This document shows positions 45,113 to 57,462 of a stretch of 64,000 nucleotides of DNA, piece by piece (the first letter of the stretch is position 1; the number at the start of each line of letters is the position of its first letter). Origin of the DNA: Pinus tabuliformis (Eukaryota; Streptophyta; Pinopsida; Pinales; Pinaceae); assembly GCA_031772625.1 (NCBI GenBank), contig CM062816.1, forward strand, positions 631,005,269-631,069,268, given 5' to 3'. The position numbers were made by a program, and so were the translations under genes. A model generated the notes under the pieces. It was not told the origin of the DNA. It saw only the letters and a program-made list of their open reading frames with translations, and searched no databases.

Positions 45113-48100
45113 TCATTTTTCCAGCCCTGAAATGCCCATTGTCTCTCTACACCAAGAGAGCTTCTCAAAGCTCACAAATTTTGTTAATGCATCTGTATTA
45201 TTCTTCATAGTGTACACGTTTACTGACAATACCTTTTTGTCTTCTATCATATCCCTCACGAAGTGATACTGAACATCAATGTGCTTTGTCTTTGAATGAT
45301 ATGAGGGGTACTTTGCCAAGAAAATTGCACTTTGGCTGTCACGGTCTATCCTTATAGCTCCCTATACTAACCCCATACTTGAACACAATCTCTACAACCA
45401 AACTGCTTCCTTGCTTGCGTGAGTGGTTGCCATGTATTCTACCTCTATAGTTGATAGTGCCATTACAGATTGTTTCTTACTCATCCAACTGACTGCACCT
45501 CCAAATAGGTTAAACACATACCCACTTCTAGATCTTCTCTCATCCAGATCTCTAGCCCAGTCTGCATAAAAAAAGCCATGAATATCCAACATTCTGTCCA
45601 ATCTTGATCTTCTTTGGTAGCACAAACCATAATCACTAGTGCCACGCAAATACCTAAAAACCTGTTTCACTGTTGTCCAGTGCTCCTTCCCTGATTTTGA
45701 CATAAACTTGCTCAATACTCCCACTGCATGTGCAATGTCTGGTCTAGTACAGACTATTGCATACATCAGGCTACCAACTGCACTTGCAAATGGAACACAG
45801 GACATGTCCTCTTCCTCTTTTTGTGTCTTGGGACACTGTTCAGCAGATAACCTCACACCTACAGGAATAGGAACCTTCACTGGTTTACTATCCTCCATAT
45901 TAAACCTCTGCAGTATTGTCTCGACATAATTCCTCTGGTTTAACTAGAGCTTCCTCTTTTCCTGATCTCTTTTAATTTCCATGCCCAAAATATGGTTTGT
46001 AGCACCAAGATCTTTCATGTCGAATTTGGAGGACAATTGAGTCTTCAAATCCTGGATAATTTCTTTGTCATTTCCAACCAGCAACATATCATCCACATAC
46101 AAGACCAGATAAACAACACGGTCACCAATTAATTTGAAATACACACAGTGTTCTGCTTTACTTCTAGTGAAGCCAAGTCCCCATATAAATGTATCAAATT
46201 TTTGATATCACATCCTTCGTGACTGTTTTAACCGATACAGAGACTTATTTAACTTGCATACCAGTTCTTTCTTACCCTTCTCCATAAAGCCTTCAGGTTG
46301 CTTCATGTATATTTCCTCTTCCAAATCCCTATGAAGAAATGATGTCTTCACATCCATCTGTTCTACATCAAAATTAAAAGCAGCAGAAACAGTTAAAAGT
46401 AATCTAATAGAAGTTACCTTGGCAACAGGAGAAAAAATATCACCAAAATCAATTCCCGACACCTCGGAATAACCTTTTGCTACCAAAAAAGCTTTGTATT
46501 TCTCCACTTTTCCTTCTGCATTTGTCTTCTTCTTGAACACCCTTTTTCTACTAATGGGTTTCCTTCTAGCCAACAACTCCACTAGATCCCAAGCCTCAAT
46601 TTTGTGTAAAGATGTAATTTCATCAACCATGGCCTCTTTGTAGAGTTTTCCATCCTCTAAATCTACTACTTCCTTCATATTTCTAGGATCATCGTCAGTA
46701 ATATATAAAGAAAAATTTAAACAGAAAGCGGATGGACTATACCTTTCTGGCTGCCTTCTTTCTCAAATTGATCTTCTCACACCTAGAGTTTTTGGCTCTT
46801 CATCTTTTGATTCCTCCTCTGTTGTAGAGTCTGATTCTTCCTCCTTAAGCTCAAACTCTATCTTCTCAGGTTCCTTTGGTTAGACTTCATGTTTAATAAC
46901 ATATTTTACCTCTCTGAACACCACATCTCGGTTGTACACAACCTTCCGTATGACTTGGTTCCAAAGCTTATAACCCATTAAACCATTCTTATATCCAATA
47001 AAGATGCACTTTCCAGATTTACTATCGAACTTGGTTCATTTCTCCTTTGGAACATGTACATATGCATCACATCCAAATACCCTCAGATGTGAAAGAGAGG
47101 GTTTCTTACTAGTCCATACCTCTTGAGGAGTCTTATCCTCCAATGTTGATGAAGGTGGCCTGTTGACTAGGTAACATGTGGTATCCACCACCTCTGGCCA
47201 GAATTCCTGTCTTAACTCAACACCACTGAGCATGCTTCTTGCCCTTTCCATCAACGTCTTGTTCATTCTTTCTACAACTCCATTTTTATAAGGTGTATAT
47301 GGAGTAGTCTTCTGCCATGTTGTACCACACTTCTTATAGAATTCTTCAAATTCCTTACTGCAAAACTCTCCACCGTTATCTATCCTCAGCACTTTTATCT
47401 TCTCTATTTTTTTTTCACCAGAGCCTTAAATTCCTTAAACCTGTCAAAGACTTTAGATTTCTTCTTAAGGAAATATATCCATGTATTCCTTAATAATTCA
47501 TCTATAAATGATTCATAGTACACAGACTTACCTAGTCATGGAACCTTCAGATGTCCAAACACATCACTATGCACAAGCTCTAATATCCGTTTCGCCCTCT
47601 TACCACCAAAGGGAAAACTCACCCGATTTTGCTTCCCATATACACAATTTTCATAGAAATCAAAATCCAAAGAGCAATTACTCATACCTTCTTCCATACT
47701 TTTACCATGAAGTATTAGAAGGCCCTTCTCTCCAATATAGCCAAGCCTTTGATGCCACAACATGGTCTCTTCTCCAAAGACCACTAGATTTTCTGCTCCA
47801 CTTTTAGGAACCACAGAACTGTTGCACCCATCAACAACAGTTCTACCTTGCAGGTTGCATAGAGTTCCAATCCGAACTCCTCGCATCAATACCAGTGCTC
47901 GTTGAACCATCTTACAGGTATCCTTCTCAAACACTGTTTTTACACATGCATCATCTAGCTTTCTTAGATAAATTAGATTTCTAGCCAATGCAGGAATATG
48001 TAGAACACCCGAAAGTGTTCTAACCCTTCCACCTTGTAACTTCAACTTTAACTTTATGTGACCAACGATTCTCGACTTCCTATCACCACCATTGTATTTC

Positions 48101-49026
48101 TCATACTCGCCAAACCACTCTCTATGAGGAGTGAAGTGAAAGGACACACCTGAGTCAATCAACGATGCCTCATGATCTACATGTGTACTTAAAGAAGCTA
48201 AGTACACATCCCCACCTTCATCTAATGTGGTTTTTGCCTTTGCAGAAGGAGCATCATCAAATCCATTTCCTTTTTCAATAGCTTTAGATTCACAGTCCCT
48301 TTTGTAGTGCCCTTCCTTTCTGCATTACCAACACACCACCTTTACAGGTTTTCCTAGAGATTTAGATCTCCCTCTATATTTAGATCTCCCACTCGATGAC
48401 TTATTTTTGTTTCTATTCTGGGACCGCCCTCGCAGAGATAAGGCATCACCATTTTGACTCTCCATATTTTTATGTCTCATCTCCTCAGTCAGCAAGGATA
48501 AGACTATTTCATCAAAATGCAAGGCAACTGCATTGCTACCTATTGCAATAACCAGACTATCCCATGAATCTGGTAAAGTACACAAAAAAATAATGCACTT
48601 ATCTTCATCTGAAACTTTAATATCAACAGATACTAACTACCTTAACAAATCATTAAATGCGTTCAGATGCTCTATCACCAAGTCTTTATCTTTCATCCTC
48701 AGGTTATACAACTTTTGCCGCGGGAACAATTTATTCACCAGAGACTTAGATTGGTACAAAGTCCCTAACTTGTCCCACAAAGCCTTTGTTGTAGATTCCC
48801 CTGATACATTCAGAAATATTGAATCTGAGACACACAATCATATTGTCCTCTTTGCCTTCTGATCCAACTTCTTCCATTCTTCATTGGACACTCTCATTGG
48901 TTTAGTACCCAAATCTACCATGACCCATTGATCTTTATCCACCAATAGATCCTCCATCTTGAGTTTCCACAACTCAAAACTCTGACAATTAAATTTCTCC
49001 ATCTCTATCTTTCCGCTGCTCGCCAT
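45113..49026 (-). pseudogene. Copia polyprotein: gag, protease, integrase, RT, RNase H (broken)
   Basis: Start MASSGKIEMEKFNCQSFELW. Gag with LCTLPDSWDSLV leads to a zinc knuckle interrupted by a stop after VVCW (48322-48324). Protease has DSGVSFHFTP (about 48150). The pre-integrase part has LWHQRLGYIGEKGL and a Cys-x2-Gly-Lys-Gln block. The integrase core has RIDNGGEF and TPYTPYKNGVVERMNKTL (the E of D,D,E is present). [56 protein letters not shown] with an intact catalytic YVDD. RNase H: SAVGSLMYAIVCTRPDIAHA, KHIDVQYHFVRDM. Gag-protease is in one frame (49026-47536), the rest in another (47392-45113), so about one net frameshift near 47450. Stops at 48838 and 47036 (TGA) sit where Arg is expected, as from CGA to TGA change. 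Confidence 0.9.
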
Positions 49027-49131
49027 CTTCTTTCACCACCAGAATCGATCTTGGAGATCTCCCACTGAACAGGGTCCACCATAGGCCCTAGTGAAACCCC
49101 TCAGCAACAAAGGCATCCCCTTGAAGCCAAA

Positions 49132-49146
49132 GCAACTCTGATATCA
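49132..49146 (-). promoter_or_regulatory. Copia primer binding site
   Basis: The minus strand reads TGATATCAGAGTTGC next to the 5' LTR, one base from the usual initiator tRNA-Met site TGGTATCAGAG. Confidence 0.75.
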
Positions 49147-49148
49147 AA

Positions 49149-49640
49149 TGTAGGTTTTAACCCCATATAGAAATTACCTACATATGAATTCTAAAACACA
49201 TAAAATAAACAATGCAAGAGCATAACACATAAAACACATAGACATAGATATTTTCCCCTGGATCCCAAAACCGGGACTACCAGCTTGATTTTTCATTATA
49301 TTCCTTTCTATATCATAATACATATTTATACATGGTGAAGCATACAGTACCATGGACCAAAAAACCATCACGTCCAAAAACATGTACGAAAACCATGCAC
49401 AAAACCATAGGTGGGTCCACCCATCCTAACATAGGGTCCAAAACCAAAATTTTCTGGGGTGCTACCCTAGACCCCATAAAGTGGGATTATAGGTACGCCT
49501 GAAACCCCCTATGACCCCTCCCCCCTCCCCCCCGCCCCCCCGCTACACAATCGGTGAATCGAATGGGGGCTCCGCCCCCCCTCTAACCCCCTAGTTAACT
49601 ACGTGGGCTAGTCATGGAAAGAATATAAGACAACCCAACA
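49149..49640 (-). repeat. Copia 5' LTR
   Basis: TGTAGG...CCAACA. Compared with 44604-45063 it has an additional block near 49430-49490 and lacks others, so the two LTRs have diverged by indels as well as substitutions. Confidence 0.85.
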
Positions 49641-49735
49641 ATCAGGATTCCATTGAAGTATTGTGCTAATGTCCTAGCATGATCTGGTGAAATCCGATGA
49701 GTTCCATATTATCAGTCTTAAATTTTATTCATAAA

Positions 49736-50278
49736 CATAATGCTTTTACAACATTTCTTCCTTGCATTATGAATATTGTATTATATTAGTAGAAAGAATA
49801 TGAAATTCAAATTACCTACATGAAATAAATGCATATAATGAGTCTTGATGTCTTTTTATAAACATAGTGCTTTTAAAACATTTCTTTATTCCTTGAATTA
49901 CAAATATTTTATTGGATTAATAGAAAGAATGCATAATTTGAATCACCCAAATGAAATTCATGCATAAAGTATCACCTAAGAATGGTATTTTAGAGATTTT
50001 CCTTATTTGACATCCATGAAGTTGTAATAATCATTAGACTTGGGTACTAATGAAGGGATCTCAAGCATATTGTTACAAATCTTTTCAACTTGCAAGCCAC
50101 ATATTAAATCCAGGTTACCTACAAATTTGCATATGCCTGTGCCTGAAAGTTTAACTATAAATCTGCATATGTGAGGCCACATAAATCCAAGTTACAACAT
50201 TTCTTCCTTTGTTGCAGTATGAATATTTTATTGGATTAATAGAGAGAATGCATAATTTAAATCACCTACATGAAATAC
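49736..50278. repeat. Three direct repeats of about 95 bp
   Basis: Blocks with ACATTTCTTCCTT (or TTTATTCC), GAATATTTTATTGGATTAAT and AGAGAATGCATAATTTRAATC recur at about 49736-49830, 49862-49960 and 50185-50278, each ending near a CATGAAAT element. No gene within. Confidence 0.75.
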
Positions 50279-50309
50279 AAACTCTAGACTGGTGGCCTCT
50301 CTTAAATCT

Positions 50310-51125
50310 GATTTCTTTGTTGTTGTCCCACCTAGAAAGTACTTGATTTCGGCATTGGAGGATAAAAATCAGTGTTCTAATGCATATAATAAATATTAAT
50401 GAACTCGAGGTCATGTGTAGAAGGAAGCTCAACATACTTTGACCTAAGTATCCAAGTGTGGCTGCAACAATGGTGGTTACAAGTGTTTTTCCATCTTCCA
50501 AGAGTTTTCCAAGACCTTAGTCTCATGCATGTGCCTCTGACCTTTCATCCATGAGTACCTTGTTAGACTTATGTCACGTTGGAAAATTATATGGGATCAC
50601 AGTCGTGATGCAAGTAACCTAGGCCTCGACCTGCTCCAAGTGCTATATTCAATCGGGCCATTTAGTTTAAATATGGAGTAGGTGGTTTGCAGAACAAAAT
50701 CATAAACCTTATAAGTAGGAATACATAATGGTTGCAAACTATGGCATGAATAAAAATATTCATTTAATTTTCAAAGTACTAACCATGGATAAATTCATTT
50801 AAGATTCTCGTGAGACAGAAATAATATAGAAGAATTTTAGCTTATGGAGATTTACAATAACTGTGCAAATTAACAATATTCATGCATTTAATGCTTCCCA
50901 AAATCTCCAACTCCCTCTCAAATATCTGATTGGATGCTACATCACACTTCTCAATTTTATTCATTCTCAATAAGTTGTTATTGTCCATCACCAACTTCTA
51001 CACAGTTCCAAATCCCCTAGAATCAGTGATGTCTGTGCCATCAAGAATCTCTATATTTTTTATAATATCCTGAAATGTGCATGGAAAATCACCATGCAAT
51101 GTAATAGTCTACATTTGAAAAAGGA
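50310..51125 (-). pseudogene. LRR receptor-like kinase (FEI-type) pseudogene, copy C
   Basis: A more diverged relative of copies A and B. GLGYLHHDC is better kept here than in A and B, followed by LEDGKTLVTTIVAATLGYL at about 50490-50430; the N-lobe (about 50940-50870) and juxtamembrane part (about 51110-51000) are recognisable but frameshifted. The DFG stop is shared with A and B, suggesting that all three descend from one dead copy. It lies immediately right of the full copia element. Confidence 0.65.
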
Positions 51126-51251
51126 ATTTTCATCTACCACAATCCAATGTTTAGAAAATTGCCAGAGAGGGAAATGATTTGTGAATATCATTCCTTAAAG
51201 ATTTCCTAGAACATAAAAAATGATCAAAGAGAAAAAATGTGTTGATATATA

Positions 51252-52080
51252 TGTTGGTGTCCGAGTGTGAGTAACTATTCAACTATTTTTCCACATTTAA
51301 TTTATCAATCCAAGTATGTATATTATTTCAAGGTAACACACAAATTATATGCAGTTAGAAATGACACAATCCAATCAACAATCTTAGGTTCAGTAACTGA
51401 GTTAACTAAAGAACCACTCTGACAATAAATAAGAATTTATTGTAGAACTATAAAAAGCATTCACAATAATTAATTAAAATACGTTAATAGAAATCGATTA
51501 AACCAACATAAATAAGATAACAACACACAGAAATAACGTAGCACCTGAGCAGAAGAGTGGGCCCAACTCTCTGACCAAGGTTGTGATGGATTCACAACAT
51601 ATAGAGAGAACAACAAAATAACTTGCATTGAATTAATTAAATCGTCTTTTTTTACAATCGCAATCTCTTGCACGGCTAACCTTGATTCAGAGCATGGAAA
51701 CCTTCTTATAAAATACTCAGAGAAAATTGTCTCTCAATCTCGCATCTAATGCCTATAAATATACAATCATTGAAACGGGCAACTAGTTGCCAAGAGAGAG
51801 AAGAAGAAAGGTCTAGAGTCACTTCAGTGAGTCACTTCGAAGTCACTTCTGTGATTTGCATCTGTGACTTTTGACCACTAAATCTGCGTAAATAACAAAA
51901 TTAATAAGTCGAATAGGTAAAATATCTGTGACTATTACATCATTAATTAAACATTCCAGGAATAAAATCGAAGAGGGTTTTCCTTGTGAATTTAGAGTGA
52001 TTAGTGAATATAAATGATACAAAGGAGTGAGAGAGAGGGTAAAAATTTAAGGAAACAATATGCAGTTTTGGCATCCAACA
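51252..52080 (-). repeat. LTR (3') of a further gypsy-like element
   Basis: Begins TGTTGG and ends CCAACA, exact 6-bp terminal inverted repeats. The next bases read TGAGTTAGGGGGGGA on the minus strand, a strong polypurine tract, and an accessory frame ends 30 bp further. I found no second copy of this LTR in the window, so the element is truncated or split. Confidence 0.7.
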
Positions 52081-52095
52081 TCCCCCCCTAACTCA
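52081..52095 (-). promoter_or_regulatory. Polypurine tract
   Basis: AGTTAGGGGGGGA on the minus strand directly abuts the LTR end at 52080. Confidence 0.7.
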
Positions 52096-52110
52096 TCTTT
52101 CCGCATGCCC

Positions 52111-55100
52111 TCATGCAGCTTGCCGTCTCTTCATATATCGGTTGGATTGGCTATGGTCATCATGAAGCTGAGCAAGGTTGTATTCCTCGGCCATCTTTGT
52201 CCCTAGAGGTTTATATTCTTTTCTCATAAGGACATCCTTCCACGAATCAGTTCTCACATTGTATACTAGTGTGCAATGCTTATTGACAACCAAATAAGGG
52301 GAAATTGAGACCTCATCCCCATCCATCTGACCCAACAGGTCTAAATGCAGGCAACAAAACGTTGCACTCTTTCTAATGGTCATGCAAAATTGGGTGCTCC
52401 AAAAGGTTCCCTGTTTCTGATAGCTGATGACGACATAATCCATCTCCTTTAACAATTGTCAAGGGCTTCATCCTAGAAAGCGAATATATGTCTCGCATAG
52501 AGCTCAGTATACCATCTCTGTGTTTCTAACATTCGTTCCTTAGATCCCTCAATCTATAGAAAGTTGGTGTGCTTTTTATAAATAGTCACTGACTCACCAT
52601 TCTCCTTCCTTATCATCAGTGGCTTTATAGATTGATTTTCTTCAAAAGTATCACAAGCCTTACTCCATTTAAAATGGTGTAGGAGGTGAAGGCTCTCAGG
52701 TGAACATCTCCCACAAATGTAATTGGATTGAATCTCTGGTCATCCTTCAGGAAATAACCATGCATTTAGAGTTCAAACATCAAGTGCTGCCTCACAATAT
52801 CATGGATTCATATAATACAAAGGAACTGTATGCAATCTTGAATCTCATGGCTGATCTCCTTGTAGATGATTTCCAGGAAGAAGAAAAGGAACTTCTCATG
52901 AAAAAACAAAGTTTATCTATGGGAAAGACGTTGACAAGCCAATAGTTGATGTGCTAGGTTAAACATATGTTCCTTATCTACCTTGAACACTTGTATCTTC
53001 CCTTCTAAACCATTTATCTTCTTCTATCATTTCTCTTGCATCTGCCTTGCTCTATCTAACTAGTTGACATACTTAGTAATAATATTGGTGGCCTGTTCTC
53101 GAACCCTCTCTATCTCCTTCCTTTATTCATTCATGATAGATTTCCATTTTTGAATTTCAGTAGCTAGGAAGAATTCTCGGGTCTCGAACAACTGTTCCAC
53201 AAGACCAGTCTCTGTAGCAACAGAAGTTCTGGGAACATCTTCTGTCTAGATAGGTACTGAGGAGACCTTGACCTTGGGCTTCATAACCTTCCATTTATCC
53301 TTCCTTGTCTTCTTCTTTAGCTGAGATACCTACTTTTTGAGCTTCCAAACCTCCATCTTTAGACGCATGGTTTCTCCAAGCTAAAGTTGGTACCTTTGCT
53401 TGAGAGGTGGTCTCCTTTTCTCACACTATTCTATCGACTCCTGTTTAACAGTAAATTCATTTCATAGCCCTAGAACTGCTTCAGATAGTGGTGGATTGCC
53501 ATTAAAGGCATCAATTGACTCCTTTACTAGGTCTACCTTACTTGATTTTCTATCCTCGGGAGCACTTTCTCCCTAAAATCTTCTCAATTTAGGAACATAC
53601 GTCACCTGGATAGTGCCTTCATTGACTGCCCTCTCCTCCAATCCTTCTACCAAAATTTCTTTTTTGGCCTGTCCTTCAAAAAGCCCTTGCTGGGAATTTG
53701 CAAGTGATGAACTGACAATGGTTGTGCCCTCCTTCGAGCTGATGAACTTCAATATGGGAGGAACAACAATTTCTTCTATTAAACAACGAGTGGAATAGAC
53801 CTTTCATGGTCCTCTTGGCATTGTTGTCTGAAAAGGAGAGTGGGGGATATTCTCCACTTGGTCTATATTGGTCCCATCTGCTGCATCTAACTCTTTTTCT
53901 TCCTTGCCCTCATTTCTCAATTGGGCTGAGCCTTCTTCATGCATTTCCTCTTGTCCTACTATCGACATTGGTTCTCGCAGAATAATGTCAACCTTAGGGT
54001 TTGTGTCATCCACATATTCCTGCGCTGACTGAGTTGGTGGTGGTTCTTGTGTGACACCCCTACCCATTTCAACATCCACATCTGTTTGAGAAATTGATGT
54101 TGGTTCTTGTGTAACAACATCACTCGTCAGCTCCTTGACTGAAATTTCTTCTCCTTGTGCTTCATTAATAAAATTTGATTCCTATAGAACAATATCAACT
54201 CCATCCATTATTTTTATTTCTTCATCGATAGGTTCCACAGGAGAGGCTGGTTGTTTCGTGACAACCTCAATTGTATCACCAATCATTTCATCCACTTCCA
54301 TTTCTTCATTAATAAGCTCCACAGGTGGGGATGGTTCTTGTGTGGCAGCCTCAATTGTGTCACCAACCGTTACCCACACTTCCACTTCCATTTCTTCCAT
54401 CTCCTCTTCTTCTTTATCCATTTCCTCGGGATATTCTTCTTCTCCTGCTATACTAGCAGGGGATGTTGGTCCTTCCTCTAATTGTTCTAGTTCTTCTTCT
54501 CCTCCTGCTGGTATGGTTATTCCTCTTTCATTTCCTCAAGCTCTTCTTCCTCTTCTACTATATCAATAACAGATGCTAGTTCTTCTTCCTCCAATTCCTC
54601 AAGCTCTTCCTCTCTAGTAGTTATAATAGCTATTACTTCCTCCTCCGTCATCTCAAGGAATTGTGCCCATGGGGCCTATAATTGGGTCAATGCATGCATG
54701 AACAGCAATGTAACTAGTCTGTGATTTGTGAAGACCACCAACACTTTTGCGTGAGTGCTGAGTAGGCTGCACCGTAAGTTGGAGACTCTTCATCAAGAAG
54801 AAAGACATGTTTAGAGAATGAACTTATGCCTGCAGGAATAGAAGATGCGCTAGAATTTTCAAGTGATATTTGAACAAGGTGGTAAAACACCCTTCATGGG
54901 TTATATATTTCATGGCAGAGCCTGCTACCTCATTCCATGGATGCGAAAAGGAATTATGGTCATACCCCCTTCCCTTGAGGAAAACACTTTCTCCATCCTG
55001 CAAAAATAATTCTGGTAACTCTGGCAGTGGAGCCTTCCTTGAGAACCACTTTTGTAGATGCTTTGTTAACCCACTGACCTCTGTAATGTCCTCTTTTGTA

Positions 55101-55260
55101 TTGGGAATTTGTAATCCTCTAACTTGCAAGAAATTATCGTCAATATTCATCATGAATTCTACCATGATCCCCTAATCGAACCCATGTAATTTGTTGAAAT
55201 AAATGTGCCATCCTGCCTCTACGAAGACATGCCATGCATCTACATTGTTGTGGACCAAGG
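52111..55260 (-). pseudogene. Accessory ORF of the 52-55 kb element (broken)
   Basis: On the minus strand the N-terminal part (AGWHIYFNKLHGFD, VRGLQIPNTKEDITEVSGL, HPWNEVAGSAMKYITHEGCF, about 55240-54830) aligns by eye with the start of the Athila-like accessory ORF (WISFCDKLQGYD, RGLSL, PPWNEVSLQIMNYITCEGRF). Then comes an acidic Glu/Pro/Thr-rich stretch with repeats around TQEPSPPVE (54570-53804; TAG at 54182), a Lys/Glu-rich coiled region with several stops (53800-52700), and a C-terminal frame 52455-52111 ending just before the polypurine tract. No gag or pol is linked to it in the window. It is probably the same kind of extra protein; function unknown. Confidence 0.6.
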
Positions 55261-55767
55261 TTGTATCCTTAGGTTAATGACGTACAACCAGTCCACCCAC
55301 CCTGTAGAGACTGTAACAACACTTTCGAAGTAGAAGACCATTGGGGGGAGTGACAAAAACCAACTTCTTTCTAGTAATAACGTGGTAAAAAAAATGAATG
55401 AGGTGATGACAGTAAAACTGTAGGTGATTTTGCGAGAAGTGAAGAAAATCATGGTGAATTATGGTGAGTACGATGAATGGTGTGATAATTAGTCCTCATT
55501 AAATGAGGAGGTACATGTTTCAAATCCTAACGCATGCCAATGATTATGCAAACCATCGCAAAAGGTTTAATGGTGGTGATGGATTAATCATTAGTGTGAT
55601 TTAATTACACTGTCGTTAAATTATGGCAGAACTCCCCCAACTTATAAATAGTAATCCACGCCATGTCAGTGTCTTTTCCATGTAATATTTAATTAAATAC
55701 GTAAAATTCAATGGAGACATACCTCGCGACCTACCTCGGAGAAGTGAAAATTAGCAGAATGATGATG
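55261..55767. other. Upstream part of the 52-55 kb element, non-coding
   Basis: No recognised gene. 55240-55452 holds a frameshifted continuation of the accessory frame at most. Confidence 0.4.
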
Positions 55768-56260
55768 GAGTAACAACATCTGAGGAGTAACAACATCCAA
55801 CACTTCGAAAATTTTCAGGAGTGACAACATCCAACACTTAGAAAATTTTCAAGAGTAACATCCTCAGTGGAGTAACAACATCTGAGGAGTGATAGCATTG
55901 GCAGAGTAACAACATCTGAGGAATAACAACACCCAATGAGTAACAACATCTGAGGAGTAACAACATCTGTGGAGTAACAACACGTAAGGAGTAACAACAT
56001 CCCAGGAGTAACAAATTCCAGGAGTAACAAGACCCAAGGAGTAACAACATTTGAGGAGTAATAACATCCGAGGAGTAACGTCAGCCAAGGAGTAACAACA
56101 TCTAAGGAGTAACAACATCCAAGGGGTAACAAAATTCGAGGAGTAACATAATCCAAGGGGTAACAACATCTGAGGAGTAACAACATCCAGGGAGTAACAA
56201 CATCCGAGGAGTAATAACATCTAAGGAGTAACAACAACCCAGGAGTAACAACATGTGATA
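55768..56260. repeat. 17-bp minisatellite, over 25 units
   Basis: The unit is close to GAGTAACAACATCYGAG, repeated head to tail with point changes and a few interruptions (for example 55800-55860). It produces long stop-free frames (TTGTTACTC reads LLLL/CCYS) that are not genes. Confidence 0.95.
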
Positions 56261-56593
56261 CTTAGAAATTTTTTCAAGTAGCAACAATAGTGGAGTAAGA
56301 GCACCCCAAGAGTAACAACATCCAATAATTACAAAATTTCTATTAGTAACAGTAGGAATTACTTAGAAAATTTTCAAGAGGATCAGTATTAGTGGAGTGA
56401 CTATCCCAATTACTCAAGAAATTTTTAAGCTCCTCAATTATTGCACCCCACTAGTAGCTCCTACAAAAGGAAAAACAAGTGAGAAGTAACACTATTTTAT
56501 CTATATATATGTATGCATTTTTTTTTTTAGTTCAAGGGTGCAGAGGAGGTATCTTCGACACCAACAACCTTCAATCTAGATTTTTCAAAAAGA

Positions 56594-57440
56594 CACTACA
56601 AGAAAAAATAATATTGGTGAGGGGCGAAAAATCTCACCATAAGCTCATTGGCGATGATCAAAAAAGCATTCATCATAAAAAACTGGACGTCACCAAAGGT
56701 GGCATCGCCAAAAGTATAGTTGTTGTAGTGACATAAAAAGTTCTTCATCAATAATGATTTATAATGACGGATAATGACCATCACCATTTCATATGAGCAA
56801 TGGTGATGGACCATAGCCTCCGTCACCAGAAACTGAACATCACCAAAGGTGGCATCTCTAAAAGTATAGGTGTTGTAGTGACATTCAAATTTCATCACTA
56901 ATAATGATTTATAATGATAGATAGCGACTGTCACCATTGCATATGAGCAATGGTGATGGACCATAGCCTTAGTCACGAGAAACTGAATGTCACCAAAGGT
57001 GGTGTTGCCAAAAGTATAGGCGTTATGGTGACATTCAAGGTCCATCACAAATATTGATTATAATGATGGATAGTGACTGCCACCATTTCATATGAACAAT
57101 AATGATTTATTGTGAGGGATCTTAATGGCCATCACCATTGGCACATATATATGGTGACGTTCATTGGCCGTCACCAAAAGTCACATTGCTAGAAGTATAG
57201 GTGTTGTGGTGACATTCAACGTCCATCACGAATAATGACTAAATGATGGACAACGACCATCACCATTTCATATCAACAACAATGATTTATGGTTATGGAC
57301 CTTTGAGGGTTGTCACTATTGATGCGTATATATGGTGCGTTCTTTGACCATCACCATTTCATATTTTTGGTGAGGGTCGAAAAATGTCACCAAAGCTCAT
57401 TGGTGATGGTCAAAAGAGCCTTCATCACCAAAAATTGATT
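56594..57440. mobile_element. CACTA-like terminus with a 150-bp repeat array
   Basis: CACTACAAGAAAA at 56594-56606 is the classic start of plant CACTA (En/Spm) transposon ends. It is followed by about four repeats beginning around TCACCAAAGGTGGCAT (56690, 56840, 56991, and a diverged one at 57171), spaced 150-180 bp, each with TGTTGTAGTGACAT and ATGGTGATGG. I cannot find the matching right terminus or a transposase, so it may be a fragment or a non-autonomous element. The open frame across the array comes from the repeat and is not a gene. Confidence 0.45.
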
Positions 57441-57462
57441 TTCACCATTCCATATGGATGTC

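Larger units (their letters stand above)
44604..49640 (-). mobile_element. Full-length degenerate Ty1/copia retrotransposon
   Basis: LTRs of 460 bp (44604-45063) and 492 bp (49149-49640), the latter TGTAGG...CCAACA. Target duplication ATCAA (44599-44603) and ATCAG (49641-49645), 4 of 5. A single polyprotein of about 1,300 codons reads leftward. Domain order gag, protease, integrase, RT, RNase H is the copia order. The sequence style ([20 protein letters not shown]) suggests the Tork group, from memory. It is the uninterrupted partner of the copia fragment at 2286-3021/17909-19183 and gives the empty site for the Athila-like insertion. Confidence 0.9.

Noticed and set aside
55815..56237. Long Leu/Cys-rich open frames on the minus strand
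   Set aside because: They come from the 17-bp minisatellite, which lacks stops in several frames; no start context or family.
55768..56260. CRISPR-like regular repeats
   Set aside because: Units are contiguous without unique spacers, and the DNA is plant nuclear.
56596..57048. 150-residue frame on the minus strand
   Set aside because: It consists of the 150-bp repeat read in frame; repeat length, not selection, keeps it open.
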